Source: Amblyomma americanum
Taxonomy: Eukaryota > Arthropoda > Arachnida > Ixodida > Ixodidae
DNA length: 64,000 nt
Reading direction: 5' to 3'
Assembly: GCF_052857255.1 (NCBI RefSeq)
Contig: NC_135497.1
Location: forward strand, 343,954,183-344,018,182
This document shows, piece after piece, positions 34,600 through 44,905 of this stretch. The number at the start of each line of letters is the position of its first letter. The first letter of the stretch is position 1. Position numbers and translations under genes: made by a program. The notes beneath the pieces were generated by a model that was given only the letters and a program-made list of their open reading frames with translations, made no database searches and was not told the origin of the DNA.

Positions 34600-35766
34600 C
34601 TAGCCGGCCCGAGGGGTCTTCGCAAGCCAGCACAGTGAGTGGTGGTCACTCACGACCCGAAACGGGCGACCATACAAGTAGGGCCGGAACTTCGTTATCG
34701 CCCACACAACAGCTAGGCACTCCTTTTCAGTGGTTGAGTAATTGGCCTCGGACCGAGACAGCGTGCGGCTGCCGTAAGCAATCACACGCTCAACACCATC
34801 TTGCCACTGGACGAGATATGCACCGAGGCCAATGTTGCTGGCATCGGTGTGAAGTTCTGTATCCGCCTCCTCGTCAAAATGGGCAAGAATGGGCGTTGTT
34901 TGCAGGCGTTTGCGGAGCTTCTCGAAGGCGTCCTGCTGTTCCTGTGCCCAGACGAAAGGCTGATCGTCTTTTGTCAGCCGTGTGAGAGGCTCAGCCAGCC
35001 TGGAGAAGTCTTGCACGAAGCGTCGGTAATATGCGCAGAGGCCAAGAAACCGGCGCACAGCTCGCTTATCAGTGGGAGTCGGGAACGCAGCTACAGCAGC
35101 CGTCTTGTCGGGGTCGGGGCTGACACCCTCAGGTGTCACAACATGGCCCAAAAACTTAAGCCGTTGGTACGCGAAGTGGCATTTTTCGGGTTTTAGAGAT
35201 AGACCGGCTGATCGGATGGCCGTCAATACTGCACTCAAGTGTTTGAGATGTTCTTCGTAGGTCGCAGCGAAAATAACCACATCATCAAGATAGACGAGAC
35301 ACGACTGCCATTTGAGGCCAACCAGGACAGTGTCCATCATTCTTTGAAAGGTGGCAGGAGCGGTACACAGGCCAAAGGGGAGCACCTTGAACTCGTACAA
35401 ACCGTCAGGCGTTATGAACGCGGTCTTTTCACGGTCACGTTCATCGACTTCGATCTGCCAGTACCCACTGCGTAGATCAAGAGAGGAAAAGTATCGGGCA
35501 TGACACAGGCGATCGAACGAGTCATCAATTCGGGGCAACGGATAAACGTCCTTTTTACTAATCTTGTTGAGGCGACGATAGTCGACGCAGAATCGGAGAG
35601 TGCCATCCTTCTTGGCGACCAGCACAACGGGCGAAGCCCACGGGCTTGTTGACGGCTGGATAACCTCGTCGCGGAGCATTTCCTCAACCTGCCTCCGAAT
35701 CACCTCCCGTTCTTTCGCAGACACTCGATAAGGGTGGTGTTGTATAGGCCTCTCGCCTTCATCCAC
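34600..35766 (-). pseudogene. pol: Ty3 reverse transcriptase and RNase H
   Basis: 388 open codons. RT motifs in order: SPWASPVVLVAKKDGTLRFC, LRSGYWQI, LPFGLCTAPATFQRMMD and the active site YLDDVVIF (near residue 160). RNase H begins with TDASNIGLGAYL and has SDHHSLCWLAK at the end. The frame then ends because a short deletion and a TGA (in place of an expected Trp codon just downstream) separate it from the integrase frame. Upstream it is cut from protease by the hairpin at 35814-35850. It is one polyprotein broken into three. Confidence 0.93.
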
Positions 35767-35813
35767 TACAATGCGGTGTTTAGCGACCGATGTTTGTCGA
35801 ACTTTAGAAGTGG

Positions 35814-35850
35814 TCGCAAAGCAGTCACTCTTTTCGTGACTGCTTTGCGA
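35814..35850. other. Perfect 15-bp hairpin interrupting pol
   Basis: Stem arms 35814-35828 and 35836-35850, loop of seven bases. It sits between the protease and RT frames. The minus-strand frame from protease hits a stop inside it, and the RT frame is read only in another phase. The two sides are close to what a shorter imperfect palindrome could have been. Confidence 0.9.
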
Positions 35851-37066
35851 TCATGTGGAGGCGGTGTTTCTGATCGGCGGTTAGGTCGGGGTTCACGTCA
35901 GTCATAACGGGGGCGTCAGACTTCGATGCATGGGTATCGTTGAGGGAGCAGGCGCAGTTGGAGACTGAGTCACTAATTTCATCGAAATAGGCTATGGCGG
36001 TTGCTTGCGGCAAGTGGCGGTATTCGGCGCTAAAGTTCGTAACAAAAAGCTGCGTTCGCAGTCCGCGGAGGGAAGTAACACCCCGCGCAACGCAGACTTG
36101 TTGACTCAGCAGTAACGACAGGTTACCTTCCGCAACCCCGTGAGGAGTGCGTGGGTTGGAGCATTCCACCGTAATAAACAAAGTGGAGCGTGGTGGTAGC
36201 GTGACATTGTCATCAAACACGCGAAAAACAGGCCTGTCGGGCTCGCTGCTGTCGGCTATGGCACAATGAGGTGAGAACGTCACGACAAGTTCGCGGAGGT
36301 TGATTATCGCACCGGGTTCCCGAAGAAAATCTAACCCGAGGATGAGGTCCTTCGAGCAATGAGCCAACACAGCGAAGCAGGCAGTGAAGGTGACACCACG
36401 AATCTCCATTCTAGCGGTGCAGACGCCAAGCGGTGTCACCAGATGGCCTCCAGCTGTCCGGATGTGTGTTCCAGGCCAAGGTGTCAGTACTTTCCTCAGG
36501 ACAAGCGTCAGACCACGACTCATGACGGAGAAATCGGCGCCGGTATCTACGAGAGCAGTCACGCGGCGGCCATCAACGATGACCGAGATTTCAGCCGAAG
36601 CTTGGTCACCGTCAGAAAAACGCTGTGTGAGGGAGGTCGGACTAGGGGATCGTTCTCGCGGTCGGGTTGGGGCGTCAAGCAGAGGCGTCTCCGATCGTCG
36701 AAAAGTCGTCGGACTTGAGGGTCGTTCAGATTGTCCAATTGAGGCGTCAAGCGAAGAAGGCGTCTCTGGGCGTCGAAAGGTCGTCGCGGCGTGGGGTCGG
36801 AGGTCGGGTCGCATGCTAACGTCGGTGAGCGGAGGATGTTCGTCATTATGTCTGGTGACGGCGGCCCTACCTCCGGGGGTCGCCGTCTTCAGTTTTCCCG
36901 GCGCGGGCTGGAGGACTGCCGGACGTAGGACTGGCGAACTGGTGAAGAAAACCGTCGAGGCGACGGTGAGCTGGACTGACGTTGGGCAGTGGGTACTGAT
37001 CGATCTCGCGGAGTCGTTCACCATAGCGCGGCAGGGGTGCGTCGGGCGAAAAGCCGCGCAGGCCAA
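35825..37066 (-). pseudogene. pol: Ty3 protease-containing 5' part of pol
   Basis: 413 open codons. The aspartic protease motif VTALVDTGADFSVMS lies near residue 190, with a later ILGLDFL flap/helix block, typical of the retroviral-type protease that cuts the polyprotein. The first 150 residues are Pro/Arg/Ser-rich, overlap the end of gag by 200 bp in another frame, and probably reflect a gag-pol frameshift fusion. The frame stops at the hairpin (35825). The downstream linker with CACSLNDTH resembles the spacer before RT. Confidence 0.9.
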
Positions 37067-38210
37067 TCCGGCGGTACGGGCAGTGACGACGGATGTGGCC
37101 TGCTTCGCCGCAATAGAAGCACAGGGGCCTGTTGTTCGGCGTTCGCCACATGTTTGCCTTCGTGACGGGTGGGCGGTCGTCTGTCAGCGCTGTCGTATGC
37201 GGGAATCGGTGGGACGGCGCGGTAGGGGCAGGAGAGTAGAACGCAGGCGGTGGTGGCGCAGGACTTCGCAATGTCTCGCTGTATGTCATCAGATAGGGCG
37301 CTGGCGGTGGCGGCGGTGGAGTGGGCTGCACCGTGCGGCGTATCTCGTCACGGACAGCCTCCGAGATGGCGGTGACACTAGGAGGCTGCTCCACAGAGCG
37401 AAGCTTCTGCAGCTCTTCGCGAACGATGCTCCTGATGAGCTCTCGGAGGGAGGTGTTCTCATCCCCGGGCCTCGGCATGTGGCACTCCACAGCAGTGATG
37501 TTTGAGGAACGGCCGTAGTGCGCAAACCGCTGCTGCAGGCCGCGCTTCATGCCTGCCGCCTCCTTTGCAAAATCGGCGACTGTAGCCGGAGGATCGCGCA
37601 CGAGCCCAGCGAACAATTGCTCCTTGACGCCCCGCATCAAATGGCGCACCTTCTTGGCTTCCGACATCGAAGGATCAGCGCGGTTGAAAAGCCGGGTCAT
37701 GTCCTCCACGAACATCACCACGCTCTCGTTTGGCTGCTGCGCTCTCGATTGCAGGGCCAATTCAGCACGCTCCCTCCGCTCGTTGCTGCTGAACGTATCC
37801 AGCAACTGGCGCCGGAAGTCTTGCCAGGTGTGGATGGCGGACTCGTGGTTTTCGAACCACGTCTTGGCGGCGTCCTGGAGGGCAAAGTAGACGTTCCGAA
37901 GCTTGCGGTCCTCGTCCCAAAGATTAAATTCAGAGACCCTGTCATACCCGTCCAACCAGTCCTCCACATCTTCAAACTTGTCACCATGAAACGGCGCGGG
38001 CGTACGAGGCGAATGAAGAGGCAGCGGTGGCGAACTCACAGTTTGCTGGAAGGTCTGGCTGGCCACCGTAGAGGTCATCTTGCGGGATGGCGCGGCGAGG
38101 GGATTGTACTCCGGAGCTAAGCCTTTCAAGCGGCGGCTTGACTTGTGGACAGGTGTCGTGTCCAGGGGGTGTGGCTGAGCGCTGGAGGCTCCTGGGACCT
38201 CTTCGTACAT
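36867..38210 (-). CDS. gag: Ty3 gag
   Basis: 447 open codons, uninterrupted. A capsid-like region (residues about 70-230) contains FEDVEDWLDGYDRVSEFNLW and MFVEDMTRLFNRADPSM. A Pro-rich stretch (about 300-350) precedes a CCHC zinc knuckle CFYCGEAGHIRRHC (near residue 370), the RNA-binding nucleocapsid. Length fits gag of Ty3 elements. The chosen start is the first Met after the primer-binding site and may be a few codons upstream of the real one. This is the best preserved gene of the element. Confidence 0.9.
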   Translation of the reverse strand: MYEEVPGASSAQPHPLDTTPVHKSSRRLKGLAPEYNPLAAPSRKMTSTVASQTFQQTVSSPPLPLHSPRTPAPFHGDKFEDVEDWLDGYDRVSEFNLWDEDRKLRNVYFALQDAAKTWFENHESAIHTWQDFRRQLLDTFSSNERRERAELALQSRAQQPNESVVMFVEDMTRLFNRADPSMSEAKKVRHLMRGVKEQLFAGLVRDPPATVADFAKEAAGMKRGLQQRFAHYGRSSNITAVECHMPRPGDENTSLRELIRSIVREELQKLRSVEQPPSVTAISEAVRDEIRRTVQPTPPPPPPAPYLMTYSETLRSPAPPPPAFYSPAPTAPSHRFPHTTALTDDRPPVTKANMWRTPNNRPLCFYCGEAGHIRRHCPYRRIGLRGFSPDAPLPRYGERLREIDQYPLPNVSPAHRRLDGFLHQFASPTSGSPPARAGKTEDGDPRR

Positions 38211-38217
38211 AGCTCTT

Positions 38218-38234
38218 ACCCAACAGCTGCACCA
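38218..38234 (-). promoter_or_regulatory. Primer-binding site
   Basis: Four bases after the 5' LTR the minus strand reads TGGTGCAGCTGTTGGG. The TGG start is what a tRNA CCA end would pair with; the tRNA is not identified. Confidence 0.75.
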
Positions 38235-38238
38235 AAAA

Positions 38239-38420
38239 TGTCATGGACGCCGGTAGGACGTTCAATCCCTCGCAGAACAGTACCTGGCGAGCACACTGCG
38301 CAGAGCGTAGCCGGCCGGGCCTCGCACCGAGCAGAAGAGAACGAAGTCCGGCGCGCGACAAAGGTCGAAGACAGACCGCATGGGGCAGCCGGTAGCGTGA
38401 TGGCTAAACTAAGTGCGGCA
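38239..38420 (-). repeat. 5' LTR of the Ty3 element
   Basis: 182 bp, TG...CA, pair of 32889-33070. Confidence 0.95.
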
Positions 38421-38424
38421 ATAT

Positions 38425-39175
38425 ATTTGAAATTACACGGAGAGCGATAAAATTACACCAACTGTCGAGGTACGCAAAGGAATAAAGCAAGGTTGCCCTC
38501 TATCACCGTTGCTGCTCATGCTTTTTATGATATAAAAAGACCGCTACAAGAAAGTAGTCTAGGTATAATCGGTCGGAGAGATTAGGCGGAAAGGGTTTTG
38601 ATCAACAGCTCCCCGATTTAATGTATGCAGACAGTATTGTGCTGGTAGCAGACAGCAACAACGAATAGATCATTGTTTTGGAGGTGTAAAAGGCAGCCTA
38701 GTTTTCAGTTTTAGCGCAGTTCAATCAGGTGCGATGATTTTCAACAGATCTGGTGCTTAAAATACAGGGACATGAAATACACAGACTGGCAGGAAAGAAA
38801 TATCTCAGGGAATGGTTAAACGAATGACAGATATACATGGAAAGCACCAACGGTCCATTAGGACAAAATGTCGAACAGATGGCAGCATAATGAGACATAA
38901 ATTATAATTGGTTTACAACAAAAATAAAGTAGTGGGACGTATTTTGTAAAACATAATGGTGCCCAGGATTACTTACGAATATATGTTTCAATGCCTACGG
39001 GCAAAATTTCAGTCGAGATCTGAAATAAATCAGAACTGTTGGAAGATCAGCACTGGGTTCCCACGGAAAAACCACAAACGAGGCAGTACGGGGGCATATC
39101 TTGAACTGTATTCGATTACGGAGTTGCAGGACCCGCGTTGCAAGAAAAAAGGAGATAAAAACCTGAAGTAAGTTT
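38425..39175 (+). pseudogene. Old LINE, RT palm to C-terminus (3' portion)
   Basis: Continues the LINE cut at 32888. It shows KGIKQGCPLSPLLLMLFM (about 38475-38530), LMYADSIVLVADSN as the active site with YADD changed to YADS (about 38620-38660), and a thumb/C-terminal block RITYEYMFQCL (about 38960-38990). Stops and frame changes occur throughout. The element ends near 39175 without a recognised tail. Confidence 0.7.
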
Positions 39176-39479
39176 AAAAATTGGTTTTCATTCTTGTAAT
39201 TCTATATACTCCCTGTGAGGCTGGGGCTTTTGTTCTTGTCTGTGTTCACATTTCTTCTCACTGTATTTCCCTAAATTATGGCTCAAGCCTCTTATGACTA
39301 CTTCCTCGCTGAATCGGTGGCCTGCTGCCTAAACGCTTCAAAGGAAGAAGCCAACATTAGTCCTTGGCGCGCATATACCAAACTACTAGCACATGCTCTA
39401 CAGTATCGGCCATGCCACAAGTGGAACAGTCCGGGGTGTCCACTAGTCCAATCAAATATAAGTACTTTCACGTAAAAGC

Positions 39480-40865
39480 GAAGTCAAAACGAAGTCTATG
39501 CATGAATCATGCATATGGGCCAAATTTTTACATCCTGAGCTAGTCTTTTCAGCGGGTGTGCCGAGTGTCTGGCTGGGCCCAGTATCTTGACTGTCGCACT
39601 CTTCATTAAGTTGGAGCGAAAGCAAGTGGAGTCCGGTCTAGTGAAAGGCACAACCGTACGGAGGCCATTGCTCAGAGCACTTTATGCTTCAGTATTGGCT
39701 TTCTCGTTTCCACCGAGCCCGCAGTGTCCAGGCATCCACTGAAATATTACTCTGTGACCTTTTTCTTGAGCAGATGAAAGGAGTTCAGTCATCTGTATTG
39801 CCAGAGACTGGCAGGTGTTATGGAGTAGAAACCGTCCTAAAATTTGTAGTTCAGGTATGAGAGTCCTTGAATATGCACCACATTTAAGGGTGTTCTCAGC
39901 AGATGAACTGAATCCCTTCCCAAAGAGCCACAATTTCAGCAGAGAAGCCGCCGCGGTGGCTGAGTGGTCATTGCGCTCGGCTACTGGCCCGAAAGACGCG
40001 GGTTCGATCCCGGCCGCGGCGGTCGAATTTCGATGGAGGCGAAATTCTAGACTCGTGTAGTGTGCGATGTCAGTGCACGTTAAAGAACCACAGGTGTTCA
40101 AAATTGCTGGAGCCCTTCACTACGCGGTCTCTCATAGCCTGAGTCGCATTGGGACATCAAATCCCATAAAACCATAAACAATTTCAGCACAGGTTGATGT
40201 TTAAATATGACCCAGAACAATTCTGAGTTATCTGCCGCGCTAGCATCGCCACAGATACTCTCGACGCCATTGTTGATAGAGATCCGTCAATGTAGACATA
40301 AACGTAGTTCTGATATTCGCACCAGGTATACACGCTACAGCAAGTTCCTTCAGTGCACAGACTGGCATCATGGATTTCTTTAGCATTTCGGGAACATCAG
40401 GCATACCGAAGGCGTCACCAACGGTGGTTTGACTGAATGATATGGAAGGGAATATCCTGATTGTATTTGAGGTTGATGACAGCGGGGTGAAGCTGAAAAG
40501 CTGCTGTCCAGCCGCTAATGCGTAATCGTCGTCAGCGGGTGACAACGGTGTCGGGAAGGTAGGTAAATGTACTCAAATGGTTCGTTTGAAAAATATATCG
40601 ATATTGGCCAGCCACGTGCTTCTCAATCGCGCCTTTCTTAGAGGTGCACTGCGGCAATCTAAGGCAAACATTGAGCGCCTGCGCTTGTGCGCTCTCTAAC
40701 GACCGCAAGCAAGAAATGCCCATAATAGAAAGTACAGAGAGGCTGTATTCGATGTAGCCTTCGAAAAGAGTCTGGTATATTTTTAATAAAGAGCGCTCCA
40801 TTGGACGCCATTTCATGCCTAGCCATGGACATACACAACTCTTCCTTGCCTGTCGTAAATACGGT
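39480..40865 (-). pseudogene. I-type LINE fragment, RT thumb to RNase H
   Basis: On the minus strand: GYIEYSLSVLSIMG and RSLESAQAQALNVCLRLPQC (RT end, 40760-40640), then a broken RNase H region from about 40280, interrupted by the SINE at 39945-40178, then VIFQWMPGHCGLGGNEKAN (about 39685-39745), the last RNase H motif. It resembles the LINE at 10.4-11.2 kb (compare FQWLPGHCGINGN). The fragment stops near 40865, exactly where a plus-strand LINE 3' end begins. Confidence 0.75.
39945..40178 (+). repeat. tRNA-derived SINE (Ruka-like) with 14-bp target duplication
   Basis: Head: GCCGCCGCGGTGGCTGAGTG (A box) and GGGTTCGATCCCGGCCGCGG (B box, about 40000-40020), a good tRNA-like match. Tail: ATTTCGATGGAGGCGAAATT, GTGCGATGTCAGTGCACG, TTAAAGAACCACAGGTG and TCACTACGCGGTCTCTCATA. 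The end is ATCCCATAAAACCATAAA. Flanks CAATTTCAGCAGAG (39931-39944) and CAATTTCAGCACAG (40179-40192) are a 14-bp duplication with one mismatch. The layout fits the SINE family known from ixodid ticks. It disrupts the RNase H of an I-type LINE. Confidence 0.92.
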
Positions 40866-41310
40866 AAACGCCTACGACGCTGCTCGAACAACAATTCGCT
40901 GGGATCCTGCACTCCGACACCAATACCCTGGCGTGGCGGAAAAATCTAAACTTCGCTAAACTACTATTCATGAGTTGGGATGCGTGTGGGCAGCAAACGT
41001 CGACCGCTTCCATCTTCGAGGCGGGGTTAATACTCTGTGATGCGATTGCGGAGGTGTGGACACTGCACGACACTTTCTGCCTTCCTGCCGATCCCTCTCC
41101 AGCGCCTCTAGCGGACGTGTTAGCTCCGGCCGATCCTGCGGAAAGAAGCGTCTCCCTTTCGCAACCACAAAGTAGCAACTCTCGCACACCTCTCTCCGTT
41201 CACTTATAGCTCTAGTGCACTTCTTCAATGAGCCAAACATAGCTGCTCGCTGCTATCCTCTTATCTCCTTCTCCTGAGAACTACTATCAGGATAGTAGCT
41301 TAGAAAAATT
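40866..41310 (+). pseudogene. LINE 3' end fragment (C-terminal tail family)
   Basis: Plus-strand frames give LLEQQFAGILHSDTNTLAWR (about 40880-40940), a Cys/His block with CGGVDTARHFL (about 41045-41080), and LAHLSPFTYSSSA before the stop near 41225. Homologous to 17860-18390 and 6100-6590. It begins where the minus-strand LINE fragment begins, giving a head-to-head junction near 40865. Confidence 0.55.
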
Positions 41311-42329
41311 AACAAACGCAACATACTTCGCGCCTCGTCGGTTCCCGTGTCTACGCGTCTGTATGTTTGTTGTTGCCTCCGAAACGAGGCCACATACCCA
41401 CAGTGGGAGATTGGCGAGGGTTTTGTGCACACCAAAACGAGAAAACGATTTTGAGACATATCTCAAGCGGCTCATATATAAAAATTGAAGAAAATGTTCG
41501 GCGTGCCACCTTTTTATAGCCCCGACTCTTCTTTTCATTCTCTTCAAATTGCCGCAATCTTCCACGCGTTGTTCGGCGAGTTTGCGTGTATCGTTTTCAT
41601 AGTTCCTTTCCTGCAATTGCAGTGTGGCACCTTCCAGTGTTTTTGCTGGCAATGAAAACCGGTGTTTTATCCTTGCAAAGGGGTTTTGACTAGATGGTTG
41701 GGACCATGGCTCACAAATCCTATTAACTGGAAGGCGTGATTTTCAGCACTAATGTACAGCGGAATAACTTCAACCTCTTCTACACAGTGTAGCGAGTGTC
41801 AGAATTCCAACTGAATTCGCAATGGGCGTGCAGCCAGACGATGCTGCAGACTATACTTTCAGCCGCGAATCCTACCAATCATGAATAGGTTATGGCTAAA
41901 ATTTGTTTAATCAGGGAAGGTAGATAGCTGTACCAAATGATTTCATTGACAGTAGCAGTCATGCGTCGCGACCTCATCATGTTACTCAATTCCTTCACCA
42001 GTTTGAGCCGCCACTCATCCTACTCTGAGGATATGATGCTATAATTCATTTTCTTAATTTCTGAGTCTGTTAAAATTACCATTTCTGTACCGTGATCTCA
42101 GTCGTGTTTTATCTTAGAATAAATCGAGCGTGCTGGCGGTGCTTTAATACTTCCAGTAGTATCCTTCGAGCAAGCCCCACGTCGCCTGCCACCAGTTCCT
42201 GCAGTTATTTCTGTCTTTCATCTTGTTGCCATCTGCGGACTCCTTCCCTTCTACGGTGAGGCCGTTCCACGTGTTGTGGATTTGGCCATTGTTTTTTTAG
42301 TGCTGTACTGATCGTTAGGTTTAATGTAG
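41311..42329. other. Unassigned stretch, may include LINE 5' leader
   Basis: No domain recognised. The last part (about 42100-42330) could be the 5' untranslated leader of the ORF1 that follows. Confidence 0.4.
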
Positions 42330-42566
42330 CCTTAGGCATCGAGCAATGTATTTAGCTTTCCCGGCTAGGGGACCGGCTCCCCGGTTCACTAGCCTGCCGG
42401 TCCAAAGTTTTCCCTTGGATTGTTTCGGTCGGAATGGCGTCAGTGACATCCCAGTGGCGCTTGTACCCATTGGAGACGGGGTCCTAAAATTGAAAAATTT
42501 AAATATGATCCATGAGCAGCAGAAGGTTGTTACCAGCCGCCTCCTGGAGATCTCTGAAGTACGCCC
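42330..42566 (+). pseudogene. LINE ORF1, first segment
   Basis: Open from 42346, with VALVPIGDGVLKLK and ending ISEVR-Pro just where the gmr1-like element begins. The reading continues after the insertion at 49389 (RP then an SGLG-AFSADPR segment), with GCCC present on both sides. This is the N-terminal or middle part of a gag-like ORF1 of an I/R1/Jockey-type LINE. The very N-terminus was not identified. Confidence 0.55.
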
Positions 42567-43465
42567 TGTGGAGTTCGCTGACCTTTCCGCAAACTCTTTG
42601 GTCTTGTGTTCGCAAGGAAGGCCGCTCGGAAGTCGCCAACAAAGGGATACATCCCGTCCTGGCCTCCCATGCTAGCGGCGGACGTCCTTGTTTACTCAGC
42701 GCAGTCACGGGCATAACCCGCCGGGGAAGAACCCTAACCAGATACAGCTGTTGACACCTGTACCAACGGGTTGCCGAGGCTTTGGGGATGAAGGAGGTAC
42801 GGCTGGGTTTGAGCCGAGTGGCCAAGAAACCCATTAATAGCGTAACGACTGTAATGTGCTCTTTCGATGTATTCTGTACACAACTTGAGTGATCGTCTCG
42901 TCGGCATATGTTTGTCCCGTGTGCGAAAGAGAAAAGATATGAAAATGTTAGGAAAATAGTAACGGCTGTGCCGTGGGTACCATGGGAAAGGGTGGTCCCG
43001 TTTGTGCTGTTTGTGTATTTGATTGCAACCTCCCCTTTCCCAAATGTTTAATCAGTACTATTTCCCCAATCTGTGATTAGTTGCTGCAAACCACATTTTC
43101 CTTTCCTTAGCCACAAATTGGTGAGGTGAGTCGCTTGCAACCTTATTGGTTGCTGTCCCCGCTAAGGGCAGAGAGACAGGGTTTAAAAACAAGCGCTCTG
43201 GGTTTAACGAGGGCTGAAGTCGTCTGATCAACGGTTTAGTCATGTAAATAGTTTCTTCTTTTTTTGTTTCTTCTTGTTTTATTTATACTGTAAATAAATA
43301 GTTAACCTTCTACTTTCCTCGAGTAACGTGAATGTGTGCGAGTTCGAACCACCCGGTTATCAAGAAACCCCGATTTCATCATCAACAAGGTGTTTCCTCT
43401 CCTTGCCACCTGAAAGTCACCTGAAGGCGATTGTAACTGGTGCAGCCTGAAGAGGGGAACTCAAC
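42567..43465 (+). repeat. 5' LTR of gmr1-like element
   Basis: About 899 bp, starting TGTGGAGTTCGCTGACC and ending TCAAC(T). Pairs with 48496-49388. It contains a TATA-like GTTTAAAAAC at 43181-43190 and AAATAAATAG near 43292, both kept in the other LTR, which fits a promoter and a polyadenylation signal. It is followed by TGGCGCAGTC (43466), a possible primer-binding site that may share the last T of the LTR. Confidence 0.85.
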
Positions 43466-43639
43466 TGGCGCAGTCTGCAGTATCGCAACTTCCTTCTACT
43501 CGAGGCATTGAACGGAAGCTGAGAAGAACAAGTCGGTGGAGGAGCTGTTTGTCCTAAAAGAGAAAAAAATGAAACTGCGTCGAAAGACTGACGTCGAGAG
43601 CTTCAGGATAACGGGTCGAGTTCTGAAGGACGTCAGAGG

Positions 43640-43775
43640 CTCAAGTCAGCGAGAAGCTGAAGAAGCCAGGAAACGTCAAGCCATCGAGGGTTCGAGTCAG
43701 CGAGCTGCTGAAAAGAACCAGGCGCCCACCTCTAAAGGGTTCAAGTCAGCGAGCAGCTGAAAAGTAACCAGGTGA
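43640..43775 (+). repeat. Three short direct repeats in the leader
   Basis: GGCTCAAGTCAGCGAGAAGC, GGTTCGAGTCAGCGAGCTGC and GGTTCAAGTCAGCGAGCAGC, spaced about 48-50 bp, between primer-binding site and gag. Could be a packaging or expanded leader repeat. Confidence 0.7.
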
Positions 43776-43977
43776 CCAAGTGAAGGGACGTCCGAAGCGG
43801 TGAGCTGGTAAGGGACCAGGATGAACTCGTGGGTGGCTACCTTCCCGGGAACCCTGTCATCAGGCTGAGATGGACAGCGCCGCGGTCGTCGGAGCATCGA
43901 GAGGTAGGACACCTTTTTACTTTCTCTGGATTTGCCATGTCTGCGTAGTTAGTCATACGCGATAGGGTAGCGCTAAA

Positions 43978-44905
43978 ATGATTGATGCAGGGATGGATGC
44001 CGCAGGGGGGAATGGCATAGAGCCTAATGAGCAAATCATGTCATCAGAGCCGGCGCTGATGACAGAGCAGGCACTTGGAAATGTGACACAAGCTTTGCTA
44101 GTAGAAAAGGAGCATAAGGTTCAATTGTTTGAAATTGAAAAATTGAAGCTCCAAATTGAGCTGGAAAAAATAATATTGACGCAAAGGAAACTTCCACCGC
44201 AAGTGGATGTGCAGCATGGACAGCGGTCAGGTCCATAGTTGGGAGATTACTAAAAAAACTGAAATCAGTGCTGGCTCCTATGCTGGAAAAGGACCCATTA
44301 GTGCCCGCATGGTTCAAAAGCGTAGACACGATGGTAGAGAACCTTAAGATTCCTAAAGAAATTTGCGGGGCTATTCTATTGCCATTTCTTACTGAGAAAA
44401 TCAGGGTATTTGTGGCTAGAGAATCCGACGGAAAGGTAATGCTATTCGCGGAGCCTAAGGAAAAGGTTCTAAAAAAGCTCAGAATCACTCGGAATGAGTA
44501 CAAGTTGTTGTTCATGGCGATACGTAACTAGCAAAGTGACTCGTGGCATCCGGTAGCGATCAGGTTCGAGACAATGCTAATGTACTATGTGAATAGCCGC
44601 GAGGTAGAAAGCCTGAAGGATCTGAAAGATTTAATGATAGCATATCGTTTCAAAAAAGTGCTGCGAGACGAAGTGACAACCGGAACTGGCTACCGGTAGA
44701 TGACACTGCCGGATTAGCGCACAAGTTCGAGGAAAGTCGACGGGTAGGCAAATAGGGGGAGCGGTTCGAACCACCACAACAAGTTGAGGAGAAAGGAGAA
44801 AGGCAGATGCTATACCAAAGCCCTAACTCTGGAGAGAGAAATAGACATGCAGGGGCAAAGTGCTTTCGCTTCAGGAAATATGGGCACATCTCTGTTCATT
44901 GCTAA
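43978..44905 (+). pseudogene. gag: gmr1-like gag
   Basis: Residues 1-86 (43978-44238) form a Met/Glu-rich, coiled-coil-like N-terminus (VQLFEIEKLKLQIELEKII). After a stop and frame change, the capsid-like part (44268-44531 and on) has VENLKIPKEICGAILLPFL, EYKLLFMAIRN and, further on, YYVNSREVESLKDLKDL. A zinc knuckle at 44861-44904 reads CFRFRKYGHISVHC, with the second Cys replaced by Phe. The order and the Ser-Arg-Glu-Val block match gag of this Ty3 group. The protein is broken at several points. Confidence 0.75.

Larger units (their letters stand above)
32885..38424 (-). mobile_element. Ty3-type LTR retrotransposon with 182-bp LTRs
   Basis: Structure on the minus strand: 5' LTR (38420-38239), primer-binding site, gag (38210-36867), protease frame (37066-35825), RT (35766-34600), RNase H to integrase (34582-33176), polypurine tract, 3' LTR (33070-32889). 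The domain order PR-RT-RH-INT is that of canonical Ty3/Gypsy. A 4-bp target duplication ATAT lies at 32885-32888 and 38421-38424. The LTRs differ at six of 182 positions by my count, so the insertion is recent compared with its neighbours, but pol is broken at two places. Confidence 0.95.

Noticed and set aside
36384..37505. 373-codon open frame on the plus strand
   Set aside because: Antisense to gag and protease of the Ty3 element; Arg/Ser/Gly-rich composition typical of antisense reading.
39950..40022. Possible functional tRNA gene (A and B boxes)
   Set aside because: Boxes are followed by the SINE tail and bounded by a 14-bp target duplication; the acceptor and anticodon arms do not form a convincing cloverleaf.
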